A program made the translations under genes and the position numbers. A stretch of DNA of 64,000 nt from Sphingomonas sp. LY29 (GTDB lineage Bacteria; Pseudomonadota; Alphaproteobacteria; Sphingomonadales; Sphingomonadaceae): contig NZ_CP141587.1 of the NCBI RefSeq assembly GCF_035593985.1, positions 2,292,001-2,356,000 on the forward strand, written 5' to 3'. Positions 37,101 to 45,513 of the stretch are shown one piece after another (position 1 is the stretch's first letter; every line of letters begins with the position of its first letter). Under the pieces are notes generated by a model. That model searched no databases, was not told the DNA's origin, and worked only from the letters and a program-made list of their open reading frames with translations.

Positions 37101-37233
37101 CGGGAAAGGCGTCACTGGCCAGCCGTGCCAGCCGTTCGGCACGCTGCTCGGTGGCAGCAACATAGAATGTGGGCGCCCCGCCAATTTCCGCAGCGAGGGC
37201 GAGCAGGCCGTCGGCCAGTGCGAGTTCGGTCAT
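34123..37233 (-). CDS. Mfd-like transcription-repair-coupling helicase, shortened
   Basis: A 1036-residue superfamily 2 translocase. A UvrB-like N-terminal region (about 1-380) is followed by an RNA-polymerase-interaction (CarD-like) domain at 391-450 (IGDAVVHEDHGVG). The translocase part has Walker A GDVGYGKT at 540-547, the Walker B variant DEEQ at 641-644, and the Mfd motif LSATPIPRTLQTALVGLNDLS. A D7-like C-terminal domain closes the protein. Mfd is normally about 1150-1170 residues, so this is about 120 shorter, mostly in the UvrB-like part. It may be a second, specialised Mfd next to the cyanophycin genes, or the only one in the genome; the window cannot tell, so no symbol is given. Confidence 0.8.
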   Translation of the reverse strand: MTELALADGLLALAAEIGGAPTFYVAATEQRAERLARLASDAFPDAQILWCPASDAIAGEASPPSAGNAGARVAALHALATSRDKPTVLIASAEATIQRFAPPKDFTAEPPEVAIGDAIDLDQLQATLLDLGYRLDDRIDEPGEVGAPGTVLDVFPVDSDLPVRIEVEAGRITGLRLFDALSQRTHQDIERLALGRAAEPAVGDGGVSLLRHVPDASILIEPNVSKQRNRAVALSHSLSESKRKADRSRTVDAAAWDADFDGRDIAKVEPGESVSRFASERRPAKAFSAFLAEQINIGRPVIIAGSARDTRFMARRIAHDLGHEAIAYDDFSNAIASRSPLSCVNATLDRGVVTDELVIVAAADVMGSRAERDDGVTASEVSDLLRIELRIGDAVVHEDHGVGILKGLRLAEMPGGGAGETIELEHAKGGIRHVPITDAAKLWRYGGEPDAVTLDSLDGKSWSKRRPAIDAAIAETARAIRALAKEKADAEAPVLDPPADRYERFADGFAFQETADQWKAIEAVRADLASGKPMDRLIVGDVGYGKTEVALRAAARAVLAGKQVALVAPTTLLARQHYETFARRFADLDIKVAMLSRLTGGAEAKAIKNGIADGTIKMVVGTSSIASKTVCFNDLALIIIDEEQRFGSAQKDKLARLGAGHVLRLSATPIPRTLQTALVGLNDLSLIATPPARRVPVRTSLEEFDESVVRAALLREKARDGQSFVVVPRVEDIADATRTIERIAPDQTIVTVHGKMKGDEAEAALLSFAQGDGDILLATSIIETGLDVPRANTMIVIDAHRFGAGQLHQLRGRVGRSSRRAVVLLTTPPGKPLADRTRARLMHLTAQDSLGAGFAVSAHDLDMRGAGDLTSDEQSGHMKLVGVELYQHLLTGVLRELAGVTPEPPLPTIEGASTGYFPGDWIVEPDARIAAYIRLARATSQDDFDAIADELEDRYGALPKEARSLIAGRRLALDARSLGVERIQIGPAGVALTPAKGAHEPLASMEARNGRWFLQRTSNDNDEAIEELGALLADAV

Positions 37234-37431
37234 GGAAAGCCTTCATCCGGTGAGGCGCCGATCCCGGACAGGGGCTCAAGCTGCGAGCAGTTCCTCACTG
37301 CCTGCCCCAACAATCCGCCGCACGGCCAAGCCGTTCCGCTGAAAGCGCAATTTGAGACGTGCCGTGACTTGAAACGATCCGCCAACCTGAGGTGCGTCGA
37401 CATTCACCCGGATATTTCCCATGGTCGAGCC

Positions 37432-38352
37432 GTGACAGTGGGAGCGGAGAGCATTTCTAACAAACCGAGTTCATACGCTCTGGCCCTTCATGGCGGAGCC
37501 GGCGCGAAAGTCGGTGAATGTTATGCCGAGGTCGAGCGGCATCTCGCCGAGCTGGTACGCCTTGGCGAGGGCATGCTGAAAGACGGCGGCACGGCGCTCG
37601 ACGTGGTCGAGAAAATGGTGTGCGAGATGGAGGCGTCCGGGCTTTACGTGGCGGGCAAGGGGTCTGCGCCCAACATCGCCGCGCAAGTCGAGCTTGATGC
37701 CAGCATCATGGAGGGCGCGACGCGGCATGCAGGGGCGGTCGCGGCGATCCGGGGCGTTGTCCACCCGGTGGCCGTGGCGCGGCGCTTGCTCGACAATGCG
37801 TCGACCGTGATGCTGGTCGGCGAGGGCGCGACGAATTTCGCGCAAGCCATGGGCTTTGCCACGATCGATGACGACGATGCCTATTATGTGCTGCCCGTTG
37901 GAGTCAGCGCGGAGGATATCGCGGTCAGCGATATGCAGCATGGCACGGTCGGCGCGGTGGCGCTCGATCTGCAGGGCAAGCTCGCCGCCGCGACATCCAC
38001 TGGCGGGGTCTTTGGCAAGCCTGCCGGCCGCGTCGGTGACACACCGATTATCGGGATCGGGACCTGGGCCGATCAGGATATCGCCATTTCCTGCACCGGC
38101 ACCGGGGAATATTTTATCCGTGCTGGCGGCGCCCTGACAGTGGCCAACCGCTTTAAACTAGCTGGAGATACTCTCGATCAGGCCCTGTGGCACCTGCTTG
38201 ATGACGTTCAGGTCCTTGGAGGGGACGGCGGACTGATCGCGGTTTCGAGAGCCGGGGAAATTGCGATGGCTTACAACAGCGACGGCATGAAGCGCGCGTC
38301 GGTCTCGAGCAGCCAGGAGAGTTCGGCGACGACCTTTGCGCCATGCCGCTGA
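37432..38352 (+). CDS. iaaA: Isoaspartyl peptidase / L-asparaginase (Ntn hydrolase)
   Basis: Hydrolyses beta-aspartyl dipeptides such as beta-Asp-Arg, the product of cyanophycinase. The 306-residue precursor has LALHGGAGA near the N-terminus and the autocleavage site QHGTVGAVALD, where T172 becomes the nucleophile. CSGTGEYFIR-like (here CTGTGEYFIR) and GGDGGLIAVSRAGEIAMAYNSDGM complete the family pattern. The open frame runs far upstream inside the helicase gene in antisense; GTG 37432 (or 37438) is the latest start that keeps the family N-terminus. It converges with the Mur-ligase gene, leaving seven bases between stops. Confidence 0.9.
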   Translation: MTVGAESISNKPSSYALALHGGAGAKVGECYAEVERHLAELVRLGEGMLKDGGTALDVVEKMVCEMEASGLYVAGKGSAPNIAAQVELDASIMEGATRHAGAVAAIRGVVHPVAVARRLLDNASTVMLVGEGATNFAQAMGFATIDDDDAYYVLPVGVSAEDIAVSDMQHGTVGAVALDLQGKLAAATSTGGVFGKPAGRVGDTPIIGIGTWADQDIAISCTGTGEYFIRAGGALTVANRFKLAGDTLDQALWHLLDDVQVLGGDGGLIAVSRAGEIAMAYNSDGMKRASVSSSQESSATTFAPCR

Positions 38353-38359
38353 ACCAGGC

Positions 38360-40141
38360 TCAATCCTGGCTTTGTGCCGCGCGGATCAGATCGAATACGC
38401 GATCGCGGTCGGACAAGGCGAGGATTAGTGCTACGTCCCCGGGCCGAAGGTCATGGAGGATCATTGCAACGCCGTCACCAGGTGATCCGGCCATTCTGAT
38501 CGCCTGAGCCTCCATCCCATTCGCGATGCACGCTTCAGCAATGAGCGCTGGAACCTCGCCAGTCGCCCGACCGCGCAGATGATCGGCCAAGTCGGCGGCA
38601 ACCACCATATCCGGACGAAATCGGATTGCGCCTTTCGTGAACTCCCTGATCTCCTCGTTAGAGCGATCACCGGGATTGCTGATCAATAGAAACCGGCGCT
38701 TTGCCGGAAGCTTCTTCAGCAGGACCGATATTGCCGACATCGCATGAATGTTATGGGCGAAATCGACCAGAACCTGCGCGCCCTTGACGAGGAACTGGTT
38801 GCATCGGCCGGGATTGTCGTCGGGAGACGCCTGGAAGTTTGTCAGGCCTTGGACGATTGCCTGGTTGTCGAGCCCCATGGCCTTGGCGAGGCCGATGGCA
38901 CCCATGACATTCTGGATGTTGAATCCCGCAGCGCCGTCCATGGTGACGGGGATGTTCTCTGCGGCCAGTCTGAGCGCTACCTCAGTCCCGTCGAAGTAGT
39001 GGATTTCCCGTCCGTCGAACCAGCAACAAGGCGTGCCGGAGGAGAGTGCATCGCTGATCCGGTCATTCCCCGGATCGAGCGAGAACCAGCATTTGGTTTG
39101 GGCAAACCGAAGGCCATTAGACACGACCAGCGGGTCGTCGGCGTTCAGCACCAGCACGCCATCCGGCGTGAGCGCGCGGGCCACGGCGAATTTTGCTTCC
39201 GCGAGCGCCTCAACGCTATTCACCCCATATTGCCCAAGATGATCGGCGGCGATGTTGGTCACCAACGCCGCCTGCGCCTGGAACAGCGGCAATCCGCGGC
39301 GCAGGATTCCGCCGCGGGCCGTTTCGAGAAAGGCGATTTCCAACCTTCGGTCTCGCAGCAACAAGCGTGCTCCGCCCGGGCCGGAGTAATCGCCATAGTC
39401 GAGCACGTCGTCGCCGAGCTTGACGAAATCGGTCGACGTCGACCCGCTGACCAAACCCGCCGCCTCGCCAATCGCCGTCGCCAGCCGCACGCTCGTCGAT
39501 TTGCCGTTGGTCCCGGTGATCAAGGCGACCGGCACGTTATAGAGCTTGTCCCACGCGACATCGTCGACGTCGGGAACGTCGTTCACGCTCCACGTCTGCG
39601 AACCCTTGCCATGGCCAAGCGACACCAATTCCTCGTCGGACAGGATGTCGATGCCCCTCGCGTCGGCGGCCTGCTGTAGCCGAACCAGGGCGGGGTTGTG
39701 CTCGAGTTCGACCACTTCTTTCAGGTCGGCGATCAAGCGGTCGAAATCTCTCGCCTGGCTGCCAAGGATCTTGTGGGCGGTGAGGTGGAGGCTGGTTTCG
39801 ATGACGAACACCGCCGAATAAAGGAGGTCGATCGGCGCCGAGATCAGCAGCGTCACGCCATTTTCGAAGATGCGACTGTTCGTCTGGCTGTCGTGCCACC
39901 CGAGCGCGTCGAGCACGCGCTGAATTTCGAGATCCCAGGCCGCCACGACCGTAGCTTTGTCGAGGCCGTGCACGGCCACATCGACCAACGCACCGCGCTT
40001 GTCCCAGATCATTCCGGGGCCGGTCATGCGACGGCTTTCGGTCAGGCTCAGCAGGTCCGAAGCCGGCTGGGGGATCGCCAGATACTGTTCGATGCGATCG
40101 AAATCGATCGTGCGGCGGCCGGCCTTATTCATCGTGGGCAT
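38360..40141 (-). CDS. Stand-alone Mur-ligase-type enzyme associated with cyanophycin synthetase
   Basis: A 593-residue protein. The C-terminal two thirds is a Mur-ligase module with P-loop TGTNGKST at 209-216, ETARGGILRRG, NIAADHLGQYGVNS, LNADDP and the C-terminal VDFAHNIHAMS and ISNPGDRSNEEI segments, closely resembling the Mur domain of cyanophycin synthetase. The first about 190 residues are not an ATP-grasp domain and I do not recognise them. Its ATG shares a base with the cphA stop, so the two are co-translated. It may extend or modify cyanophycin, or use a different acceptor. The P-loop is intact, unlike some inactive CphA2-type Mur domains. Confidence 0.85.
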   Translation of the reverse strand: MPTMNKAGRRTIDFDRIEQYLAIPQPASDLLSLTESRRMTGPGMIWDKRGALVDVAVHGLDKATVVAAWDLEIQRVLDALGWHDSQTNSRIFENGVTLLISAPIDLLYSAVFVIETSLHLTAHKILGSQARDFDRLIADLKEVVELEHNPALVRLQQAADARGIDILSDEELVSLGHGKGSQTWSVNDVPDVDDVAWDKLYNVPVALITGTNGKSTSVRLATAIGEAAGLVSGSTSTDFVKLGDDVLDYGDYSGPGGARLLLRDRRLEIAFLETARGGILRRGLPLFQAQAALVTNIAADHLGQYGVNSVEALAEAKFAVARALTPDGVLVLNADDPLVVSNGLRFAQTKCWFSLDPGNDRISDALSSGTPCCWFDGREIHYFDGTEVALRLAAENIPVTMDGAAGFNIQNVMGAIGLAKAMGLDNQAIVQGLTNFQASPDDNPGRCNQFLVKGAQVLVDFAHNIHAMSAISVLLKKLPAKRRFLLISNPGDRSNEEIREFTKGAIRFRPDMVVAADLADHLRGRATGEVPALIAEACIANGMEAQAIRMAGSPGDGVAMILHDLRPGDVALILALSDRDRVFDLIRAAQSQD

Positions 40142-42939
40142 CAGTCGCCGTCTTCGTCATCGCCGCGGGCCAACCGGACTCCCCGTTCGTCACTGATCAG
40201 CGCCTGCTCGTCTTCCGCCATATAATTGTAGGCCGTTGGCGCGACGGGCGTGTCGCGCAGCCCCGCCGGAGCCGAGCCAGGTTCGTCGCCGAAATGGACA
40301 ATCTGCTTCCACGAGCGCGCGACATTGTCGCCGATCACCACGAGCAAATCCTTTTCGGCACCCATTTCGAGACCGCGACGGATCGCCTGCTGTTCATCCG
40401 CGATGACGGTGATGGCGTTCTCAGAGACGCCATTGGCGATGAGCCCCTTTTTCATCAACTGCGGGATTTCGTCATCGGTTCGCCCGCGCCGATTGTCGTC
40501 TGCTTTCAAAACATAATGGTCATAGTGGCCGGCAAGGATGCGGGCCGACTCCAAGACGTCCTCATCGCGGCGGTCGCCCGGGCAGGACGCCACGATGATC
40601 TTCCGCCGGTGATTGTCGAGCTTGTCGACCAGCATGGTGAGCGTTTCGAACGCCGCCGGATTGTGGGCGTAATCGAGGATGACCCGGAACGGGAGCTCGT
40701 CGAAGACATTCGTTCGACCCGGCGCCTGCGAAAAGGTCGTGTTGAAGGTCTGCAGCCCCAAGCGGATCTGATCGATGTTCTCCCCGACGCTGTAGGCCAT
40801 CGCCGCCGCGAACATCGCATTCTGGACATTGTGCGCGGCTTTCCCCTCGATCGTTGCAGGGATCAGATGCGTCCAGATCAGCGAAATGTGGGTGCAATTG
40901 TCATAAATGGTGATCATGTCGCCATTCATCGCCTTTTCCAGGACGATCGCTTTTCCGCCGGCATCGATATGGCGCTTCACCAGCGCATGATCGTGGTGCC
41001 GGGTGACATAAAAAATATGATCTGCCTTGCAATAATCGGCCATCAGCAGGCAGTTCTTGTCGTCCGCATTCAGGACGACGGTGTCGTTGGCAGCCTCCAC
41101 CACGATGCGCTTGATCTTTGCCAGTTCCTCGACCGTGTTGACCCCGCCGAGCCCGAGATGATCGGACGAGACGTTGAGGCAGGCGGAAATGTTGGTGCTG
41201 TCATAGCCGAGCCCGCTCCGCACCAGTCCACCGCGTGCCGTTTCGAAGACGGCAAAATCGACGACAGGATCGCGCAAGACCATCTGTGCTGACTTCGGTC
41301 CTGTGGTATCGCCTTTGAGAGTCTGCTTGCCGTTGACGTAGATGCCGTCGGTCGTCGTGAGCCCCACGGTCTTCCCGCACGTCTTGAGGATATGCGCCAG
41401 CATTCGCGACGTCGTCGTCTTGCCGTTGGTACCGGTAATTGCGGCGATCGGAATCCGGCTGGGCGTGCCGGGCGGGAACAGCATCGCAATGACCTTGCCG
41501 GCCACATCGCGCGGCTGGCCTTCGCTCGGGGCGACGTGCATCCGGAAGCCCGGTGCCGCGTTAACCTCGACGATCGCGCCACCGATGTCCCGGTAGGATT
41601 GCGAAATGTCGTCGGTAAGGAAATCGACGCCCCCGACATCGAGTCCGACCGCCTGGATCGCGCGCACCGCCATTTCCCGATTATCCGGATGAACGACATC
41701 AGTCAGGTCGATCGCGGTTCCGCCGGTCGACAGGTTCGCGGTGTCGCGCAGATAGAAAATCTGGCCCGGTTCGAGCACCGTGTGTTCGTCATAGCCGGCA
41801 TTGCCAAGCAGGCGTCGCGCCTGAAAGTCGAGTTCCAGCCGGGTCAGCACCTTCTCATGGCCGACACCGCGCCGGGGATCGTCATTCACCTGGTCGATCA
41901 GTTCGGCGATATTCCGCTTGCCGTCAGCGACGACATGGCCCGGCACGCGCTTGGCGACCGCGACCAGTTCATTGTCGACCACCAGCATTCGATGGTCGAA
42001 CCCGGTGACGAAATTCTCGACCAGCACGGCCTTGCTCGTCCCCTGTTCCAGCGCGAGGTCGAAGGCGCTTCGCACTTCCTCGTCATTGGTCAGGTGGATT
42101 GACACGCCGCGTCCGTGGTTGGCGTTGAGCGGCTTTAGCACCACCGGAAAGCCGATGATTTGTGCAGCGGCGACCGCCTCCTCCGCGTCGTAGACCATAT
42201 GCTGGCGCGGAACGGGCAGGCCGAGGTCGTTGAGCAGGTGGCGCGTGTCTTCCTTGTCGCAACTGATGTCGACCGCGATGTGCTTGGTCTCGCTGGTGAT
42301 CGTTGCCTGAATGCGCTTCTGATATTTTCCCTGACCGAATTGCACGAGGCTATGTTTGTTGAGCCTGATCCACGGCACATCGCGCTGCTCTGCCGCCTTG
42401 ACGAGCGATGCGGTGCTGGGACCGAAGGCGTGACGCTGCGCATCCTTGATGAAGCGCCTGAGATCTTCTTGCCAATCGAACGTCGGATCGAGCGCGTAGC
42501 CTGTCTGCGCCTGCACATCTTTCGGAAGCAGATGCATGAGCAATTTGATCGCCAGATTCCCCGCGGCAAGGCCGACGTCCCGGTGAATATAGGCGTAGAC
42601 CATATTGTAATGACCGACCTCGCCCGCGGAGCGCGTCCGCCCGAAGGTCACTTCATTTCCAGCGACGCACTGGAGCTCCAGCGCGACATGCTCGGTGATG
42701 TGCGCCATCCACGTGCCTTCTTCCTCGCGAAGCCGCCGGACGAAGCCGCCGCGCTCGCGATAGGAACAGCCATGGTCTTCCAGTCCCGGCAGCGCCGCGA
42801 TCAGTCCATCGATAAACCCTGAGCCCAGCTTCGCCGACGGCCATTGCTCGAGAACGCCGATGTCCAGCACATGCCGAATACAGCGGAATTGGGCATATTG
42901 GTTCGGGCCGACATAAACATTGGTACTCAGGATTTTCAT
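40141..42939 (-). CDS. cphA: Cyanophycin synthetase
   Basis: Polymerises Asp and Arg without ribosomes into cyanophycin, a nitrogen and energy store. The product is 932 residues. The N domain (about 1-160, MKILSTNVYVGPNQYA, ITEHVALELQ) is followed by an ATP-grasp domain (about 165-480, VVLKPLNANHGRGVSI, VEVNAAPGFRMH) that adds Asp, and a Mur-ligase domain with P-loop TGTNGKTT at 502-509 that adds Arg. Both ATP sites look intact. It lies between cphB and the second Mur-type ligase in one minus-strand unit, 43 bases after cphB. Confidence 0.96.
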   Translation of the reverse strand: MKILSTNVYVGPNQYAQFRCIRHVLDIGVLEQWPSAKLGSGFIDGLIAALPGLEDHGCSYRERGGFVRRLREEEGTWMAHITEHVALELQCVAGNEVTFGRTRSAGEVGHYNMVYAYIHRDVGLAAGNLAIKLLMHLLPKDVQAQTGYALDPTFDWQEDLRRFIKDAQRHAFGPSTASLVKAAEQRDVPWIRLNKHSLVQFGQGKYQKRIQATITSETKHIAVDISCDKEDTRHLLNDLGLPVPRQHMVYDAEEAVAAAQIIGFPVVLKPLNANHGRGVSIHLTNDEEVRSAFDLALEQGTSKAVLVENFVTGFDHRMLVVDNELVAVAKRVPGHVVADGKRNIAELIDQVNDDPRRGVGHEKVLTRLELDFQARRLLGNAGYDEHTVLEPGQIFYLRDTANLSTGGTAIDLTDVVHPDNREMAVRAIQAVGLDVGGVDFLTDDISQSYRDIGGAIVEVNAAPGFRMHVAPSEGQPRDVAGKVIAMLFPPGTPSRIPIAAITGTNGKTTTSRMLAHILKTCGKTVGLTTTDGIYVNGKQTLKGDTTGPKSAQMVLRDPVVDFAVFETARGGLVRSGLGYDSTNISACLNVSSDHLGLGGVNTVEELAKIKRIVVEAANDTVVLNADDKNCLLMADYCKADHIFYVTRHHDHALVKRHIDAGGKAIVLEKAMNGDMITIYDNCTHISLIWTHLIPATIEGKAAHNVQNAMFAAAMAYSVGENIDQIRLGLQTFNTTFSQAPGRTNVFDELPFRVILDYAHNPAAFETLTMLVDKLDNHRRKIIVASCPGDRRDEDVLESARILAGHYDHYVLKADDNRRGRTDDEIPQLMKKGLIANGVSENAITVIADEQQAIRRGLEMGAEKDLLVVIGDNVARSWKQIVHFGDEPGSAPAGLRDTPVAPTAYNYMAEDEQALISDERGVRLARGDDEDGD

Positions 42940-42982
42940 ACTTGGTTTCCAATTCCCATGTCGGTCGCGCCGTCACCAATCA

Positions 42983-43831
42983 TCATCGATTGCGCCTGCT
43001 TTTCGGGCGCTCGTCCGGCGGATAGGCCTCGCGCTTGCCAAGGTCATAACGACATCGCTGGTCGAGAATATCCAGCTTCAAGCCGATCATCCCAATTCCT
43101 TGGGATGGCGACACGCTGTGGGCGGACGAATAGCTCATCGCGCTTCCATCGACGACGGTCACGGTCCCGCTGCCGACGACCTCAACCATTCCGTGGGGGT
43201 CGATGAAGGCGGCGGTATCCTCGTCAATTCCCATCCCGAGAAGGAAGGGATTGAGCGACACCGCCGATAGCAGGCGGCCCAAGCGGTTGCGCTGGGAGAA
43301 GTGCTGATCGATCACCGCCGCGTTCGTCAGGCCTAATCCGGGCGCGAGGACGACGCCGCCGCCCGATGGACCCTTGTCGGGATCGCCACCGGCAAGCATG
43401 TGCTCCGACATGATCGACGCGCCGGCCGACGTTCCCGCGACCAGCGTACCCGTGGCATTCTTGCGCCGGATCATTTGGGCGACGGCCGTTCCGCCCAAAA
43501 TGCTGCTCAAGCGCAACTGATTGCCGCCCGTCAGGAAGATCCCGGTCGCATGGGCGCATCGCTCCGCAAATTCGGGATTGTTGCAATCGCTGCGCGTGGC
43601 GATCGGGATGCTGCTGACTTGTCCTACGCCCAGCTTGGTGAAGACACGCTCATAGTAGGATCCCGTTTCCTCCAGTCGCGATGCCGTCGGCAAGATCACG
43701 ATATTCGCGTCGCGACCTCCGGCGAGCGCCAGTACGCGCTTCAGGATGACCGGATGGGCGTCCTTGTCCTCACTGCCGCCGATGGGAATGATGTAGCCAC
43801 GCTCGTCGCCATGGTGAACAGCCGCAGGCAT
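42983..43831 (-). CDS. cphB: Cyanophycinase
   Basis: A serine exopeptidase (S51 family) that cuts cyanophycin to beta-Asp-Arg dipeptides. The 282-residue product has IIPIGGSEDK near the N-terminus, FLTGGNQLRLS at about 99-109 and the nucleophile elbow GTSAG with S135. QHFSQRNRLGRLLSAV and GIDEDTAAF follow, all typical of CphB. It is the first gene of the cphB-cphA-ligase unit. The 200 bases upstream, as far as the tRNA, hold its start region; I see no clear ribosome site or promoter there. Confidence 0.95.
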   Translation of the reverse strand: MPAAVHHGDERGYIIPIGGSEDKDAHPVILKRVLALAGGRDANIVILPTASRLEETGSYYERVFTKLGVGQVSSIPIATRSDCNNPEFAERCAHATGIFLTGGNQLRLSSILGGTAVAQMIRRKNATGTLVAGTSAGASIMSEHMLAGGDPDKGPSGGGVVLAPGLGLTNAAVIDQHFSQRNRLGRLLSAVSLNPFLLGMGIDEDTAAFIDPHGMVEVVGSGTVTVVDGSAMSYSSAHSVSPSQGIGMIGLKLDILDQRCRYDLGKREAYPPDERPKSRRNR

Positions 43832-44031
43832 GCCAATATCCTAAACATCAAATTCGCCACCGATCATGCGGAGGTCATGATCCGGTCGGCGGTACAGAGC
43901 AATCCGCGGCAATTCGAGTCAATATCGCAGGGTCACGCCGGCCCATACTAGGCCCATGACAGCTTCTCTCCAGAAGTCGTTGAAGACGCTTCAGACGGAT
44001 CTGGCGGACTGGTGTCGCGATCAAACGGAAA

Positions 44032-44108
44032 TGGCGCACCCAAGAGGATTCGAACCTCTGGCCTCTGCCTTCGGAGGGCAGCGCTCTATCCAGCTGAGCT
44101 ATGGGTGC
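44032..44108 (-). tRNA. tRNA-Arg (anticodon CCG)
   Basis: On the minus strand the sequence folds as a 77-nucleotide tRNA. The acceptor stem GCACCCA pairs with TGGGTGC, the D-arm contains AGCTCAGCTGGATAGAGC, the anticodon loop CTCCGAA is closed by CTGCC/GGCAG, and the T-arm contains GGTTCGAATCC. The discriminator is G and the 3' CCA is encoded. Anticodon CCG reads CGG arginine codons. Confidence 0.97.
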
Positions 44109-44160
44109 GTTGCGGTCCGCTTAGCTTGGCCGGTCCGCGCTCGCAAGCGCCGCGTGGGCT

Positions 44161-45465
44161 TCAGAAGGGGAAGAAGGCCTGGATCGCTACGATCGCTGCG
44201 ATCATCGTGATGATGTTGAGCGGCAGGCCGACCTTGACGAAGTCGAGATAGCTGTACCCGCCCATCTGGTAGACGATCACGTTGGTCTGGTAGCCGAAGG
44301 GAGTGGCGAAGGCCGCGCTTCCGGCCATCATCACCGCGACGAGAAAGGGACGGGGGCTGACGGCGAGGCTTTCGGCCAAGGCGACCGCGATCGGGGTGAC
44401 GAGGACTGCTACGGTGGCATTCGACAGCAATTCGGTCAGCAGCAGGGTTGCGCCGTAAAGGATGATGAGGGCGAGCAGCGGGCTGAGCCCGTCCATTGTC
44501 CCGATCAGCCCTTCGGTGGCGATGCGGGCAAGGCCGTTCACTTCGAGCGCGATGCCGAGCACGACCATGCCGACGATCAGCATCAGGATTTCGGGACGAA
44601 GGCCACGATAGGCTTCGTCGGCGCTGATGACCCGAAGCAGGATCAGCGACACTGCGCCCGCGAATGCCGCGGCAGCGATCGGGATGATGTCGAAAGCGGC
44701 GAAGGCGATGACGGCGGCGAACACCGCCAATGCGGTCAGGGCTTTGATCTTATTCAGCGGGTTATGCTCGGCGAAGACCTCGGGCGAGCCGATCTGCCCG
44801 GTCGACATGTCCGGATCGTGGCGGCCCAGGTCCCGCTGCTCGGTTTCTGGCGCGTCTTTGCCAATCAGCTTGCCGCTGAAAAGCAGAAGAAAGACTGCAC
44901 CCGACAGCGCAACGGCCAGGCCGACAGGCGTGATCTCGAACAATCCGAAACGTGGCTGGCCGGCGACGCGCGCCATGTCGCTGACGAGCAGGTTGGTCGA
45001 GGTGCCGATCAGCGTCAGGCATCCGCCAAGCACGGCGAGATAGGAAAGCGGTATAAGGTAGCGCCTCGGCGATCGCCCCAACGATTGCGCCACGTCGCGA
45101 ACGACCGGCGCGCCGAGTACGACGATGGGCGTATTGTTCAGGAAGGCGGATGCGCCACCGCAAAGGATCATGAGCAACCACAGACCGATCGTGCCAATCC
45201 GCTTGCACAAGGCGACCGCCCAGCGGATCAATTGGTCGAGCAATCCAGAAAGCTCGAGCGCATAGGCAATGACGAACAAGGAGCCGAGTGCGATAATTGC
45301 GGGGCTGCCGAACGCGCCTTCGACTTCGGACGGACGGACTGCGCCCGTGACCAGCAAGGTGGCGGCGCCTGTTAACGCGACGATGTCCGCGCGCACCTTG
45401 TCCAAGATCAGCGCGCCGACCACCGCGACGAGCACTGCCAGCGTGATCAACTGCGCTGCTGTCAC
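44161..45465 (-). CDS. SLC13 / DASS-family permease
   Basis: A membrane carrier of about 434 residues with roughly ten to eleven transmembrane helices. Two halves each contain an SLC13 re-entrant motif: [11 protein letters not shown] with LIGTSTNLL, and [19 protein letters not shown] with [14 protein letters not shown]. The related bacterial permeases often carry two TrkA-C domains between the halves; here only a 40-residue polar linker is present. Substrates in the family are dicarboxylates, sulfate or phosphate. The frame opens at a TTG (45507), but the GTG at 45465 directly before the first helix is more family-like; neither has a clear ribosome site. Confidence 0.85.
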   Translation of the reverse strand: MTAAQLITLAVLVAVVGALILDKVRADIVALTGAATLLVTGAVRPSEVEGAFGSPAIIALGSLFVIAYALELSGLLDQLIRWAVALCKRIGTIGLWLLMILCGGASAFLNNTPIVVLGAPVVRDVAQSLGRSPRRYLIPLSYLAVLGGCLTLIGTSTNLLVSDMARVAGQPRFGLFEITPVGLAVALSGAVFLLLFSGKLIGKDAPETEQRDLGRHDPDMSTGQIGSPEVFAEHNPLNKIKALTALAVFAAVIAFAAFDIIPIAAAAFAGAVSLILLRVISADEAYRGLRPEILMLIVGMVVLGIALEVNGLARIATEGLIGTMDGLSPLLALIILYGATLLLTELLSNATVAVLVTPIAVALAESLAVSPRPFLVAVMMAGSAAFATPFGYQTNVIVYQMGGYSYLDFVKVGLPLNIITMIAAIVAIQAFFPF

Positions 45466-45513
45466 CGGCGGAGGATATCTGGAAGAAGCATCATATTCTG
45501 CTAACAACCGTCA

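Noticed and set aside
43956..44251. Short plus-strand frames overlapping the tRNA-Arg region
   Set aside because: The stretch [20 protein letters not shown] is simply the translated antisense of the tRNA, a frequent false gene.
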